This document shows, piece after piece, positions 52,701 through 60,405 of a stretch of 64,000 nt of DNA. Location: the NCBI RefSeq assembly GCF_037975245.1, contig NC_092564.1:22409984-22473983 (forward strand). Reading direction: 5' to 3'. The position numbers and the translations under genes are program-made. How positions within the stretch are numbered: position 1 is the first letter of the stretch; every line of letters begins with the position of its first letter. Below the pieces are notes generated by a model. That model did not search any database, was not told where the DNA came from, and worked only from the letters and a program-made list of their open reading frames with translations. Source of the stretch: Apostichopus japonicus. Lineage: Eukaryota; Echinodermata; Holothuroidea; Aspidochirotida; Stichopodidae.

Positions 52701-55651
52701 CCTACACGTAGGTTAGTTTCAGACCTTAGTAACCCTCCCCTAAAAGGCTAGAAGTGTGTCAGTTTCATACCCTTGTAACCTTCTGCTAGGAGTATGTTAG
52801 TTTCAGACCCTTGTAACCAGGTCTCTAGAAGTAAGTAGTTTCAGACCCAAGTAATCCTCCCCTAGAAGTATGTTAGTTTCAGACTGTTGTATCCCTCCCC
52901 ATATATGTTACATTGAATATTTACACTTGTACCTTTCCATTGATGTATGGCACATTGTATTATTTTCTTTTGGGACCCAGTAAAACTTGATCAACCTAGC
53001 ACATTTGGATAAGGAATTTGCTCTTTTTGCAAAAATTCCTTACGGCTCACGTTTTGCTTCGCATTCGTGGTACACTCCTCAAAATGACGTCACACTGTGA
53101 CATGCGTTCATGTGCTTTTATGCATCACGTTTCTGGTCACTTTAAACTTAGCTGCTAACTTTGATATCAAGTTTCCTTAAATTACTGTCTCTTTCGACTA
53201 AACAGGCACCACAGTATTGTTTGTGTACTAAAGTACTTTAGTATGAGCCAAAAAATAATGAACATTTTTGCCAACAGCTACTGTATGCATTTGAAGTCAT
53301 CATGCTTGGATGTTCCACATGTTTACTGTTAACAGCCCTGCATCAACATCATTAATTGACATAACTGAGAATGAATGTTTAGAACAGATGACATGGTGTA
53401 TGTATACTAATATCCTCTCATGACTAAACCTTTCATTGTACTTATATCCTCTCATGACTAAACCTCACATTGTACTGTACTAATATCCTCTCATGACTAA
53501 GCTGCATAAAACCTTTCATTGTACTAATATCCTCTCTGACTAAAGTAAGCTGCGTGAAACCTTTCATTGTACTAATATCCTCTCATGTCTAAGCTGTGTA
53601 ACCTTTCTGCACTAGTGGGCTAGAGAACCGAAAGGTAAAATTCTTTTAAAAACATTAGTAGTATACAAACTGTAAGTCACTTTCACATGAAAGTGTATAC
53701 GACATATTACACACAAATTTAATTTAATCATGTATGGCATAACATTGCCAAAGTACAGTAAGCTACTTAGCCTCGGTCCCCTGGAGTGTACAGTATCATA
53801 TGGACACAGTTTCATAGAAGACCAACTGATAACACTGGACACCTCTGGTAATAATCCTAAATGGAAACTGTAAGACTGAACATGCATTCCCTTGCTAAAG
53901 AGTGTTTATGGTAATTCTATCAAATTTGACAAAAGAATGTTTTAAGAAATAAACTAATAAATTCAGTTTATCAAAATGTTTTTTGAGGTCAATTTAGTCT
54001 CCAGTGGTATTAGAGGCAAGGGAAGCATTGATGATCAGTGGTAAATCCGTAGAGCATGTTAGTAAACCTTCTTTAGGTAGATGCTTGCAGTCCACATCCC
54101 CTTCCTCGGTAATGCAATAAATAACCATGGCTTCAGGTTTTTGGTTTGGTTGAGTTGTTTAAGGATTGGAATTTGGAGCACCAAGAGCCATCTCTTGACC
54201 TCTATGTTATCTCGTTCTTTGAATTTAGGTTGCAATTGCCCCTCTGGTGTGGTGGGATGGAAAGAATTTTGGCACATCTGCTTCCTAGAGCTACATCCTA
54301 AGGATAAACTCTCTCTTGAAACCTTCTTCGACTATGTCCAGAACTCAAACATTTCAGCCATTCCCCCCACCTTCAATGCTGTCCAAGTGAGGTGAACACC
54401 GATAGGGCCTAGCAGTGAACATCAGCCTGCTGAAAGAGTGTTTGCCAGCATGCCAGTTGTAACCTGCTCAGCTGCTACCTCATCTGATTCCTACCAGTAC
54501 CTTTAACCAGGGCTTCTACCTCAAGTCTAGCCTCTTTTATCTGATATTCCACTTTGGGATGGAAAAGTCAAGATCTAAACCACTCTGCCATCCTGAGTAT
54601 TAGACTTGGATAGGGTCTCACGACAATTAACTTTCTCAGATTGTAATATTTGTTTGAAGGTAACCGCGAGCATTCTGGCCTTTGCCTCTATCAATGGCCG
54701 TTTAATAGAGCTCTGCAAACACACACATCAGGACTAGCCTTGAGAGCAGGCAAGACAACTTGCTGGCAACAGAAAGTCTCAGTGCCCTACTTGTAAGAAA
54801 ACTTGCATGATTGACTATGTACAGTTAGATGTTCGACTAATCCCCAGAATCCAACGGGAAGTTCTTTTTGCTCTAGCAGGCCAAGGAGAGGGTTATCTTC
54901 ATCAGAGGACAAACTCAACTTTTAAGTAATTCAAAGATTGGGAATGTATCTTACTTTCTCCCAAAGCCTGTTGTACAGTATCTCTGTATAAGAAATCTTG
55001 ATGACTTAAAAATGGATACAGGGTTACATGTACTATGGAACGTGTCACATGACTGCCATGCATGGTAGGGTTCCTCTTAAAACTGCAACATTCAGTTTTT
55101 CTTCATATTAATGATACCGTACCAAGTGTGATCTTCATGAATCCAAGCTAAGATACTGTACTTTTGAAGTGATTGTGTTTACAAGGTTTTCAGACTTTGG
55201 CCTCATAATTATCACCTTCCAATGAATGTAATATCCATACAAAAACAAAGAGTGCATCCTTTAGGACCAAATGAACATTCCAATTTCAAAATCAAAGATA
55301 TTAAAAATCAAACAACTATTAGGTATTGTGGCCTCAGTATTAGTACCTCATCACAGAGAACCTTTAACCTTAGATCTTTGTTGTAAGAAAACTGTATTAA
55401 TGTGTCAGTTCAATACTTGTTGAATAAATGCTACATAAATTGATATCTTTCAGGGTTTCTTCATATGTAATGTATGCTCAATGCATAACCTAATACATTT
55501 GGAACTGTAAGTGAATGCCTCTCACCTGTGCTTCATTAACTTGACCTGGGTATCCAGCAGTTTGGCCACTTTTGTCCAATATTAGATACATTGAAATCAC
55601 CACCAGCAGAAAGAAGCCACAGCCTACAATCAACACACGCTTGGGCCTCAT
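16858..55651 (-). CDS. MAN2A1: Golgi alpha-mannosidase II, complete, 23 coding exons
   Basis: A complete GH38 enzyme of the medial Golgi. It trims two mannoses from GlcNAcMan5GlcNAc2, committing N-glycans to complex type. The joined exons give 3537 bp (1178 codons plus TGA), against about 1144-1150 residues in the human enzymes. Order: short cytosolic tail (MRPKR), one signal anchor (about residues 6-25), coiled-coil stem (43-85), acidic Gly/Asp-rich linker, then the catalytic domain. Visible active-site motifs are HSHNDPGW (His196 and Asp198 as zinc ligands), [11 protein letters not shown] (Asp310 nucleophile), [17 protein letters not shown], and [20 protein letters not shown] (His590 zinc ligand). 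Spacing from the first zinc Asp to the nucleophile is 112, as I recall it for the Drosophila enzyme. The C-terminal beta domains end [11 protein letters not shown]. All junctions are GT..AG with consistent phase. Invertebrates generally have one such gene, so MAN2A1 versus MAN2A2 is not decided. Introns are unusually rich in minisatellites. Confidence 0.95.
17497..18163 (+). mobile_element. 3' fragment of an L2/CR1-like LINE, interrupted by a miniature element
   Basis: Positions 17498-17646 read, in one plus-strand frame, [20 protein letters not shown] then [20 protein letters not shown], the typical C-terminus of L2/CR1-type reverse transcriptase ORFs. The tail resumes after a TTAA-flanked insertion and runs to a TACAGTGCTCTTGAGCA-like 3' end near 18090-18165. 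The whole insertion splits a ~55-bp minisatellite in intron 22. Confidence 0.7.
17653..17894. mobile_element. 242-bp TTAA-type (piggyBac-like) miniature element
   Basis: Terminal inverted repeats of about 45 bp with two mismatches (GCCCGGGTCACATCTGCGCG at the left, CGCGCAGATGTGACCGGGGC at the right) are flanked by TTAA at 17649-17652 and 17895-17898. There is no coding capacity. A TTAA target duplication is the hallmark of piggyBac-type insertion, though some other superfamilies also use TTAA. Confidence 0.75.
18441..20014 (-). repeat. Exon-22 donor-spanning minisatellite, ~57-60-bp unit, ~27 copies
   Basis: On the gene's strand each unit carries ACCCAGGGAGGACAG|GTAAG, which is the last coding bases of exon 22 plus its splice donor, followed by about 30 nt of intron ending near CAGACTACAG. 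The unit nearest the exon is the genuine exon end (donor at 19986/19985); about 26 more copies fill the intron. Nearly all keep GGACAG|GTAAGC. One copy near 18826 has an extra base before the donor and one near 19700 has TTTCC for TGTCC. Confidence 0.95.
19986..20112 (-). CDS. MAN2A1: Mannosidase II exon 22
   Basis: It encodes [20 protein letters not shown] then [20 protein letters not shown] and GGQ. The ALILHR.GFDC.F motif is recognisable. Acceptor TTTTTCCACAG, donor CAG|GTAAGC, phase 0. Its last 24 or so nt and donor form unit one of the array at 18441-20014. Confidence 0.9.
21661..21845 (-). CDS. MAN2A1: Mannosidase II exon 21
   Basis: It encodes [20 protein letters not shown], then [20 protein letters not shown] and [11 protein letters not shown]. 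The YPSLL.H.TS..(L/M)NHP and LPCD(V/I)HL(L/V)NLR blocks match vertebrate MAN2A. Acceptor CTATCTCCCCAG, donor AG|GTATGG. Its 5' boundary is partly duplicated in intron 20. Confidence 0.93.
21829..21995 (-). repeat. Local duplication of the exon 21 acceptor boundary
   Basis: Two direct copies of about 80 bp, each with AGGCACTG(T/C)ATCT..AG.CTGGGGAGATAGAAA and ACATATTGCAGTG on the plus strand. One contains the real exon 21 start (21845); the second, about 80 bp upstream on the gene strand, keeps CTATCTCCCCAG followed by altered exon-like sequence. Confidence 0.75.
22198..22795. repeat. 37-bp minisatellite in intron 20, about 16 copies
   Basis: The unit is close to GTCTAAACATGGTGGGTGAT followed by GTGTAAGTGCCACCATA. 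Variants alternate TGTTAGTGCTACCATAG and TGTAAGTGCCACCATTG. The open frame across it is only a by-product of the 37-bp period. Confidence 0.93.
23174..23313 (-). CDS. MAN2A1: Mannosidase II exon 20
   Basis: It encodes [20 protein letters not shown] then [20 protein letters not shown]. The (V/I)(L/M)[13 protein letters not shown](V/I)QDN signature is diagnostic. Acceptor TTTCTCAG, donor AAG|GTAAGA, phase 0. Confidence 0.94.
24000..24315. repeat. ~48-bp minisatellite in intron 19, about 6 copies
   Basis: The unit contains CTTAGACACATTCTAGGCTT and GCAGCACAGGCACACACTTATC. The derived peptide repeats are not a gene. Confidence 0.9.
25160..25307 (-). CDS. MAN2A1: Mannosidase II exon 19
   Basis: It encodes [40 protein letters not shown], and PLGVSSLEM. 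The LPLQAN.YPM.TMA(F/Y)I and LGVSSL motifs are highly conserved. Acceptor TCCTTTGTAG, donor G|GTAAGT. Confidence 0.94.
25430..26075. repeat. ~43-bp minisatellite in intron 18, about 11 copies, interrupted
   Basis: The unit resembles GTGTTAGCTATTGAATAATG followed by AGTATCTGAGTGGTCCATAC. About 200 bp of unrelated sequence (25795-25990) splits the array. Confidence 0.88.
26187..26323 (-). CDS. MAN2A1: Mannosidase II exon 18
   Basis: It encodes [20 protein letters not shown] then [17 protein letters not shown]. The NIVDIR and FYTDLNG(F/Y)Q motifs match vertebrate MAN2A. Acceptor TATTACAG, donor CAG|GTAAGG, phase 0. Confidence 0.93.
26538..28223 (-). repeat. Exon-17 donor-abutting minisatellite, ~70-bp unit, ~24 copies
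   Basis: On the gene's strand each unit starts GTGAGTCACTGATTCCATGC and ends ATGGATGTGT before the next GTGAGT. The first unit is the genuine start of intron 17 (GTGAGTCGCTGATTCAATGC at 28223), so the array begins exactly at the authentic 5' splice site. Most units keep the GTGAGT donor consensus; a few have GTTAGT. Plus-strand variants differ at AATCAAATGGG/AATGATATGGG/AATGAAATAGG. Confidence 0.95.
28224..28335 (-). CDS. MAN2A1: Mannosidase II exon 17
   Basis: It encodes [20 protein letters not shown] then [17 protein letters not shown]. Acceptor GGCAACAG, donor G|GTGAGT. The intron sequence starting at this donor is the founder-like unit of the 1.7-kb tandem array at 26538-28223. Confidence 0.9.
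28735..29387 (-). mobile_element. 5'-truncated L2/CR1-like LINE fragment
   Basis: The minus strand reads, with frame breaks, [40 protein letters not shown], and [20 protein letters not shown], the thumb and C-terminal parts of an L2/CR1-type reverse transcriptase. The 3' tail is a run of ATCATG-type repeats at 28735-28755. A 28-bp exact direct repeat (starting AAAAGCCTGTGAAGGCATTG) at 28707-28734 and 29943-29970 brackets this and the adjacent inverted-repeat element, consistent with a target-site duplication. Confidence 0.8.
29388..29940. mobile_element. 553-bp miniature element with 12-bp inverted ends
   Basis: It begins CAGGGATGTAAG and ends CTTGCATCCCTG, inverted repeats with one mismatch. 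TAAAAA flanks both sides. The interior is non-coding with A-runs. It sits between the LINE fragment and the LINE's distal target duplication. The superfamily is unclear. Confidence 0.6.
30841..30966 (-). CDS. MAN2A1: Mannosidase II exon 16
   Basis: It encodes [20 protein letters not shown] then [20 protein letters not shown]. The [10 protein letters not shown] motif is a hallmark of GH38 C-terminal domains. Acceptor TTATTGTAG, donor AAG|GTCAGT, phase 0 at both ends. Confidence 0.93.
31861..31963 (-). CDS. MAN2A1: Mannosidase II exon 15
   Basis: It encodes [20 protein letters not shown] then [14 protein letters not shown], equivalent to the conserved LEN.F...FD..TG.(L/M)K segment. Acceptor CATATTTTAG, donor AAG|GTATGT, phase 0. 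Confidence 0.9.
32705..32825. repeat. Short direct repeat pair in intron 14
   Basis: TCTGCGGGATCTTCCC plus TTTATGAC occurs at about 32707 and again about 85 bp later. No function was recognised. The rest of intron 14 (31964-33168) shows no other feature. Confidence 0.6.
33169..33305 (-). CDS. MAN2A1: Mannosidase II exon 14
   Basis: It encodes [20 protein letters not shown] then [20 protein letters not shown], aligning with the (I)SF...PPLG...Y.I segment of vertebrate MAN2A. Acceptor TGTTCACAG, donor AG|GTAATT. Confidence 0.87.
33753..33918 (-). CDS. MAN2A1: Mannosidase II exon 13
   Basis: It encodes [40 protein letters not shown], and [10 protein letters not shown], the beta-rich region after the catalytic domain. 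Acceptor TTTCTTTCAG, donor GAA|GTAAGA, phase 0. Confidence 0.9.
34492..34596 (-). repeat. Two-copy repeat starting at the exon 12 donor
   Basis: On the gene's strand intron 12 opens GTTGGTATTTTATTACATTG, and about 54 bp later the same block recurs as ATTGGTGTTTGATTACATTG, both continuing AATCT..A..GAATGTTAAATC. The duplication begins at the 5' splice site, like the bigger arrays at exons 11, 17 and 22. Confidence 0.8.
34593..34663 (-). CDS. MAN2A1: Mannosidase II exon 12
   Basis: A 71-bp exon encoding [20 protein letters not shown] and EDP. Acceptor TTTATACAG, donor AG|GTTGGT. It is poorly conserved but required for phase between exons 11 and 13. It precedes [12 protein letters not shown], equivalent to the YLVVYNP(L) block. 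Confidence 0.8.
34875..35520. mobile_element. 646-bp hAT-like miniature element, complete
   Basis: Terminal inverted repeats CAAGGGCGGCGGAA and TTCCGCCGCCCTTG are perfect, and GTTTATAC is duplicated exactly at 34867-34874 and 35521-35528. An 8-bp duplication is typical of hAT insertion. It has G and C runs near both ends and no transposase. Related pieces occur at 125-292, 366-610 and, inverted, inside 59127-60405. Confidence 0.85.
35561..36137 (-). repeat. Exon-11 donor-spanning minisatellite, ~59-bp unit, ~10 units
   Basis: On the gene's strand units read close to AAGTCAGGAGTTAAATTCTC then CAAAGTGATGAGTACCAATG. The first unit is the real exon 11 end (ACAAGTCAGGAGTTAAATAC, TTCACAGTG|GTGAGTATGA). 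Intronic copies therefore repeat 35 nt of coding sequence, the donor region and the intron start. Most intronic copies have GTGATGAGT for GTGGTGAGT, so the first donor base is changed but a GAGT/GATGAGT core remains. Confidence 0.9.
36103..36211 (-). CDS. MAN2A1: Mannosidase II exon 11
   Basis: It encodes [20 protein letters not shown] then [16 protein letters not shown], the variable helical segment after the catalytic domain. Acceptor TTTACGCAG, donor GTG|GTGAGT, phase 0. Its last 35 nt and its donor are the first unit of the intronic tandem array at 35561-36137. Confidence 0.87.
36220..37775. other. Intron 10: LINE-like tail and (GAT)n microsatellite
   Basis: Positions 37540-37590 (CTGTGATCTTTTGTAGAGCG, then CTCTATCAAATAC) resemble a CR1/L2 LINE 3' end. 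A pure GAT run of about 30 copies follows at 37611-37703. The remaining 1.3 kb shows nothing recognisable. Confidence 0.6.
37776..37958 (-). CDS. MAN2A1: Mannosidase II exon 10 (C-terminal zinc ligand)
   Basis: It encodes [20 protein letters not shown], then [20 protein letters not shown] and [11 protein letters not shown]. The second His of QHHD is the remaining zinc ligand. Acceptor TACCGTAG, donor AA|GTAAGT, ending in phase 2. Confidence 0.94.
38587..38789 (-). CDS. MAN2A1: Mannosidase II exon 9 (acid/base region)
   Basis: It encodes [40 protein letters not shown], and [18 protein letters not shown]. This is the GDFF.YADR...YW(S/T)GYFTSRP block that contributes the general acid/base Asp. 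Acceptor GTTGTAG, donor AG|GTAGAG. Confidence 0.92.
38870..39115. repeat. AT-rich TATGTACTATACATAT microsatellite-like tract
   Basis: Irregular repeats of ATTATGTACTATACAT in intron 8. Low complexity with no coding content. Confidence 0.8.
39150..39540. repeat. ~80-bp minisatellite in intron 8, about 5 copies
   Basis: Units share TTTAGATTTCCTTGTCTATT, GGTTTGATTCCTATGTGTAT, and CCTAAACACACACTCA. Moderately diverged. Confidence 0.85.
39975..40160. repeat. GTACA-rich tract in intron 8
   Basis: A low-complexity run of TATGTACACAGTGTACA-type repeats, bracketed by two direct copies of ATGTACACAATACAGCCCATT at about 39979 and 40144. Several overlapping open frames here are artefacts of the repeat. 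Confidence 0.8.
40374..40551 (-). CDS. MAN2A1: Mannosidase II exon 8
   Basis: It encodes [20 protein letters not shown], then [20 protein letters not shown] and [20 protein letters not shown]. The LGDDFRY motif marks the substrate cleft. Acceptor TTCAACAG, donor CAG|GTATAA, ending in phase 0. Confidence 0.92.
41719..41905 (-). CDS. MAN2A1: Mannosidase II exon 7
   Basis: It encodes [40 protein letters not shown], and [12 protein letters not shown]. The Cys pattern and [10 protein letters not shown](V/I)PH are near-invariant in Golgi mannosidase II. Acceptor TTTGACAG, donor AG|GTGAAG. Confidence 0.94.
42040..42935. repeat. Higher-order minisatellite in intron 6 (~168-bp unit of four ~42-bp subunits)
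   Basis: Subunits share AGTACTAGTA, CTAGCAATGAG(C/T)A, CATTAGAGTACTAGT and CTTATCATCTGAGTA. The full four-subunit block recurs about every 168 bp (for example TAGTATCTAGCAATGAGCAA near 42241, 42408 and 42576). About five copies, the last one degenerate. Confidence 0.85.
42976..43149 (-). CDS. MAN2A1: Mannosidase II exon 6 (catalytic nucleophile)
   Basis: It encodes [20 protein letters not shown] followed by [20 protein letters not shown] and FMWRQNWG. The Asp of IDPFG is the GH38 nucleophile and also a zinc ligand. Acceptor ATCATTTCAG, donor G|GTGAGT. Confidence 0.94.
43672..43799 (-). CDS. MAN2A1: Mannosidase II exon 5
   Basis: It encodes [20 protein letters not shown] then [20 protein letters not shown], the conserved G.(L/W)[12 protein letters not shown] region of the catalytic barrel. 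Acceptor TGTTCACAG, donor G|GTGAGG. Decayed copies of its acceptor end lie upstream in intron 4. Confidence 0.93.
43955..44760 (-). pseudogene. Decayed partial copies of exon 5 in intron 4
   Basis: The acceptor end of exon 5 and its upstream intron (43761-43826) recur as a diverged copy at 43960-44006 (sharing TGCTAATTAACCTGT and GAAATAACA) and as a second partial copy at 44715-44743 (sharing CCTGTCACTATCTCCCACTG). Neither is a full exon. They appear to be relics of tandem exon duplication. Confidence 0.6.
45073..45295 (+). mobile_element. tRNA-derived SINE, 5'-truncated copy
   Basis: It matches the SINE at 49005-49240 from CCGGTGCCT onward, including the B-box-like AGTTCGAGTCACTCC, the body (TATGTCGTCCAGTTACAGAG, GGACGTTAAATATGAATGTA) and the 3' end GCTTGCAGGAGGATCTAAAA, then an ATAC repeat tail. 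The A-box half is missing or replaced by duplicated CCTTGCCCAC sequence. Confidence 0.8.
45830..46430. repeat. 38-bp minisatellite in intron 4, about 16 copies
   Basis: The unit is close to GGGCACCACTCAGTTTATGG followed by CACCCCAACCATACAATA. ORFs across it ([11 protein letters not shown] type) reflect the period only. Confidence 0.93.
46517..46688 (-). CDS. MAN2A1: Mannosidase II exon 4
   Basis: It starts by completing the Gly of HNDPG, then [17 protein letters not shown], and ends [20 protein letters not shown]. The conserved [10 protein letters not shown](S/A)EWW block matches GH38 enzymes. Acceptor TTTTGTAG, donor AG|GTAACA, ending in phase 2. Confidence 0.92.
47248..47392 (-). CDS. MAN2A1: Mannosidase II exon 3 (first zinc-binding motif)
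   Basis: Residues 152-199 plus one base. It reads [20 protein letters not shown], then GFDITY, and closes with [10 protein letters not shown]. The His and Asp of HSHNDP are catalytic zinc ligands in GH38. Acceptor TCTTTCAG, donor G|GTTAGT (slightly weak). Confidence 0.93.
47900..48115 (+). mobile_element. Possible LINE 3' tail in intron 2
   Basis: A T-rich stretch ends GGAATAAAGGAAACTGAAAC then TGAAACT. A short tandem tail after an AATAAA is typical of retroposon 3' ends. No coding part was recognised. Confidence 0.3.
49005..49240 (+). mobile_element. tRNA-derived SINE, near full length
   Basis: It opens with a tRNA-like head: A box TAGCTCAGTGG at 49014-49024 and B box GGTTCGAGTCA at 49058-49068, spaced as in RNA polymerase III promoters. 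The tRNA-unrelated body (GTCGTCCAGTTACAGAGTTG, GGACGTTAAATATGAATGTA) ends GCTTGCAGGAAGATCTAATA. Short CATATG flanks may be a target duplication. A second copy at 45073-45295 shows that it is dispersed. Confidence 0.85.
51254..51580 (-). CDS. MAN2A1: Mannosidase II exon 2 (coiled-coil stem and acidic linker)
   Basis: Residues 43-151. Acceptor TTCTTCACAG, donor CAG|GTATTT. The heptad-like [20 protein letters not shown] followed by a further helix forms the lumenal stem. Next come a Gly/Asp-rich stretch ([11 protein letters not shown]) and [16 protein letters not shown], equivalent to the Cys-containing segment before the vertebrate catalytic domain. The Gly/Asp insert seems specific to this lineage. 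Confidence 0.88.
52180..52915. repeat. ~36-bp minisatellite in intron 1, about 20 copies
   Basis: The unit is close to CCCTAGAAGTATGTTAGTTT followed by CATACCCTAGTAACC. Individual copies are fairly diverged, so the array is old. Confidence 0.92.
53395..53600. repeat. Short minisatellite in intron 1, 4-5 copies
   Basis: Units share ACTAATATCCTCTCATGACT and AAACCTTTCATTGT, with spacer differences (AAGCTGCATAA inserted in some). Confidence 0.85.
55526..55651 (-). CDS. MAN2A1: Mannosidase II exon 1 (start codon, signal anchor)
   Basis: The ATG at 55651 opens MRPKR followed by a hydrophobic helix ([20 protein letters not shown]), the type II membrane anchor. The donor is CACAG|GTGAGA. Upstream on the minus strand an acceptor TTTTGTTTTAG precedes 55686, so the exon probably carries about 35 nt of 5'UTR. 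The start is chosen because it directly precedes the anchor, as in other MAN2A proteins. It ends in phase 0. Confidence 0.9.
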
Positions 55652-56965
55652 GGTAAGTTGTAGTACTGCAGGAGCTTTATAAGATACTAAAACAAAAAAT
55701 AATAATTAATGATCTTACTTTATTTACAAAGATTTAATTTACATCATACACAGTAACAGATGCATCATGAGTGTTAACATGTCGTTTGGACCTAAAAGAA
55801 TATATTGGCAGTGTAGGGCCTATCATTATAATTTAATATAAAAATATGTACAGTCCTTCCCAGTCATGCAGAGTAAGTGAGGTCATCCCAGAAATTTATA
55901 CAGCAGATAGGTTGAATATCCCATATTTATATTTCTGTACAGTATGTACACTGAAGATTTTTAAAGGATATTCTGGTGACACAAGTTGATCACTTAGCAA
56001 AATTGCTGAAAATTTCCTGAATCTGTAGAGGAACACCACATCCTCATGGCATTTTGCTTTGCAAAGATATAAAGTTTAAAATTTGGGAAAATTTGTAATT
56101 TATGCATCTGCAATAGCAGAATGGATGTCATCAGGGCAATTCAGTTGAAATTGTCTTTGTTATTCTTTATTATTTTGTCATTCACTTCAAATCCACAGAG
56201 AAATAGAATATTTATATCAAAAAGATACATTTTCATGAAATTCTAAATACTTTGACAGCTAAGCAAACATTTCAAGTGTATTCAGGTTTCAAGGATAAAT
56301 ATACCAGAAGATTATAATAGTCTACGTAAAGCTTTTGAAGAGATTTTGCTCATATGACATCACAAATTCCTACTATGATACGCTATGGCAACATCTAAAA
56401 GGCTGGGAATATCACTAAATGATGACATTATGCAATAATACACAGGGTTTTTTTTCCTTTCTTTGTCCCCATGACTAGGATTTATCTAAGGATCTAGCTA
56501 AATCACATGCCTGAAGGGGCTTTCTAGTGGGTTTGATTCTTGACGGGCTCCAAAAAAGGAAAGTTTTTTTTAAACCCTCTCAACTTTAGCTCAAAAAAGA
56601 TACAAAAGTTCACAAACAACAGAACTTTCTAAATACACTAACAGCACTGCACATTAAAGGTACACTGTACAACTTCAAAAGCATAAAAACCATGTACAGT
56701 TGGTCATCATTTAGGTTCCAGTGATTGTCCAATTGTGCCTTGAAGTTATCCAATGAAGTTGCAGGGAGTTACCGTGTTGAGCAATTCATATGAGAAATTG
56801 ATATAGTAAAATATAAGTTGACATTCGTTGACATTCTCAAGGTAACTGTTATTGTGTAACACTATACACTAACGTATATGCCTAACGTAAGCCTAAGTTA
56901 GGCCTGTAATTTTAGGCTAACAATTCTTCTGCATTGCAAGTCTTACAAAACTGTTAACCAGTTAC

Positions 56966-57150
56966 CTGTTCGTAAAGACTCAGTGATAGTTGGAGAGCTG
57001 TAGTGGTATATAGAAACAGCACCTCTGATAAAGTGTTTTTCTTTTCCTTTTTGGTTACAAGAGAATTGCCATGACGTGGAGACGAAGTAAATAATGCTTA
57101 ACTGATATATGTAGCTATTTCGCGGAATAGGGTCTTACGCTAGTCTAGAG
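56966..57150 (-). promoter_or_regulatory. Possible 5'UTR exon and promoter of mannosidase II
   Basis: On the minus strand a CAG|GTAACT donor lies at 56966/56965 and could splice to the acceptor before 55686. A TATATA-like stretch at about 57176-57184 lies a plausible distance upstream. The outer limit is a guess; there is no CpG-rich promoter to anchor it. Confidence 0.25.
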
Positions 57151-57478
57151 CTTGATTACATCGGCGCATATGATCATATATAATTTGATGGCTAGCTTAG
57201 TATGGTAATTAGGCATTACAGTAATAACACAGTAACACTCACACCTACGGTTAAACTAACAATTACCCCATTTATCAAACATACTTTCCTATTTCATCTT
57301 GGACACTGCTTTTAATGTGGCAGAAAGCAGTATCCTCATTACAGATAGTTTCGTGAATTTCACTAAAAGTAAGAAAATTCTACTCACTCAAGGGTAACTG
57401 TTAACAGGTTGAAATGTACTGAGTAATAGCAGTATATTTTTATTTTTTAACTGAGATTATCGTCACTTTGTAGAGAAC

Positions 57479-57880
57479 TTATGGCAAGCCGTTTTAGTTA
57501 TTATTCTTGTATTTACTGTTATCATCAAATATTTGATGATATCAACAATTCAATTGCTAATATCACCAATTATTTGCTGATATCAGCAAATAATTGGTGA
57601 TATCAACAAATATTTGATAATATCATTAATTATTGATGATATCAACACATATTTGATGATATCACCAATTATTTGATGATATCATCAATTGAACTGGTGA
57701 TATCAGCAAATTGCTTGTATCAGCAATTCTACATATCGTTAATTGATTGGTGATATCAGCAATTGATTTGATGATATCATGCAAATGATTTGATGATATC
57801 AACAAATGATTTGATGATATCAGCAAATGATTTCATCTGCTGATATCACCAATTCAATTGCTGATATCAGTAATTCAACC
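57479..57880. repeat. Palindromic GATATC array 1 (~20-bp unit)
   Basis: About 17 units of the form TGATATCANCAAATNATTTG, in which both TGATATCA and CAAATNATTTG are palindromes. It is preceded by TATGGCAAGCCGTTTTA (57479-57496) and ends CAGTAATTCAACCGTGA. No coding sequence. Confidence 0.9.
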
Positions 57881-58162
57881 GTGAAAACATTGCTTTTAAG
57901 ATGAGCGCCCCCACTTTAGTTTGTTGGAGGCAAAAAGGAAACTTTCACTGGCCTAGCCTGTGTGCATAATGCATACATACGTACATAAGCCTACCTTGTA
58001 TGTACATAGCCTAAGTTGTTTTTGATCAATAAAGTAGTACATCGTAAAACTCGAGAAATGCGAGTGGGTATAGCATGAATGTTCAAACCTTCAGCCATTT
58101 TCCAAAGCAGTGTATATACATTGAACAAACACCTTACGCGTAATGGTACGGTCAGATTGGTC

Positions 58163-58702
58163 GTATGGCAAGCCGTTTTACTTTTTATTCGATATTTGAT
58201 GATATCATCAAATATTTGTTGATATCAGCAAATAATTGTTGATATCATCAAATCATTTGATGATATCATCAAATAATTGCTGATATCAACAATTATTTGG
58301 TGATATCACCAAATAATTGTTGATATCAGCAATTCATTTGCTGATATCAGCAATTCATTTGCTGATATCACCAATTCATTTGGTGATATCACCAAATAAT
58401 TGCTGATATCAATAAATAATAGCTGATATCAACAAATATTTGCTGATATCAGCAAATGAATTGGTGATATTATCAATTGAATTGATGATATCAGCAAATC
58501 ATTTGCTGATATCAACAATTCCGACATATCACTAATTAATTAGTGATATGAGGAACCGAATTGCTGATATCATGAAATGATTTGGTGATATCATTAAAAG
58601 ATTTGCTGATATCAGCAATTGAATTGACGATATGTTGGAATTGCTGATATCAACAATTCATTTGCTGATATCACCAATTCATTTGCTGATATCAGTAATT
58701 CA
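58163..58702. repeat. Palindromic GATATC array 2 (~20-bp unit)
   Basis: About 25 units of the same palindromic type as array 1, again preceded by TATGGCAAGCCGTTTTA (58163-58180) and ending CAGTAATTCAAGCG. The repeated head and tail show that each array is a defined element and not random expansion. The intervening 57881-58162 is unique-looking. Confidence 0.9.
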
Positions 58703-59126
58703 AGCGTATCGAACCAACGTCTACAAAAAGGAATTAGAAACGATCGAGCGCCATCAACAGGAATTCTTTTTGGGTCTTAAGGGCGCTGTTTGGCTGGTAG
58801 CGGGCACAGAAAGGCGCCTGGTGCGCGGTTAATTTCAGCCTTGGTTATAGCGATCAACGGGAGCGGAAAGGGGACTAAGTTACGCAGTACTACTACTGCC
58901 ACTGGGAGAGGTACCGTTGCTACTCATGCACTTGTGACAGGGAGGACAACATTGGGCAAGCACCGAGTAGGCCAGGCCTTAAAACCTATGAAAAATAATA
59001 TCGGGTGGTTAAGTAGCTCAATATGAAATACCACTTGAAATGTAAAAAGTATACCCTGGTCGGCGGGCGACAGAAACAGGCTGGGAACAGTGTCCTTTAG
59101 GCTGGCTCCCCGATGGTGGCTGCAAC

Positions 59127-60405
<1,279 letters not shown>

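Noticed and set aside
54059-54720. Minus-strand stretch ([20 protein letters not shown]) with faint resemblance to tyrosine recombinases of DIRS-type retrotransposons
   Set aside because: The likeness is weak, frames are broken and no Arg-His-Arg-Tyr catalytic set could be placed. A profile search would decide; I do not annotate it.
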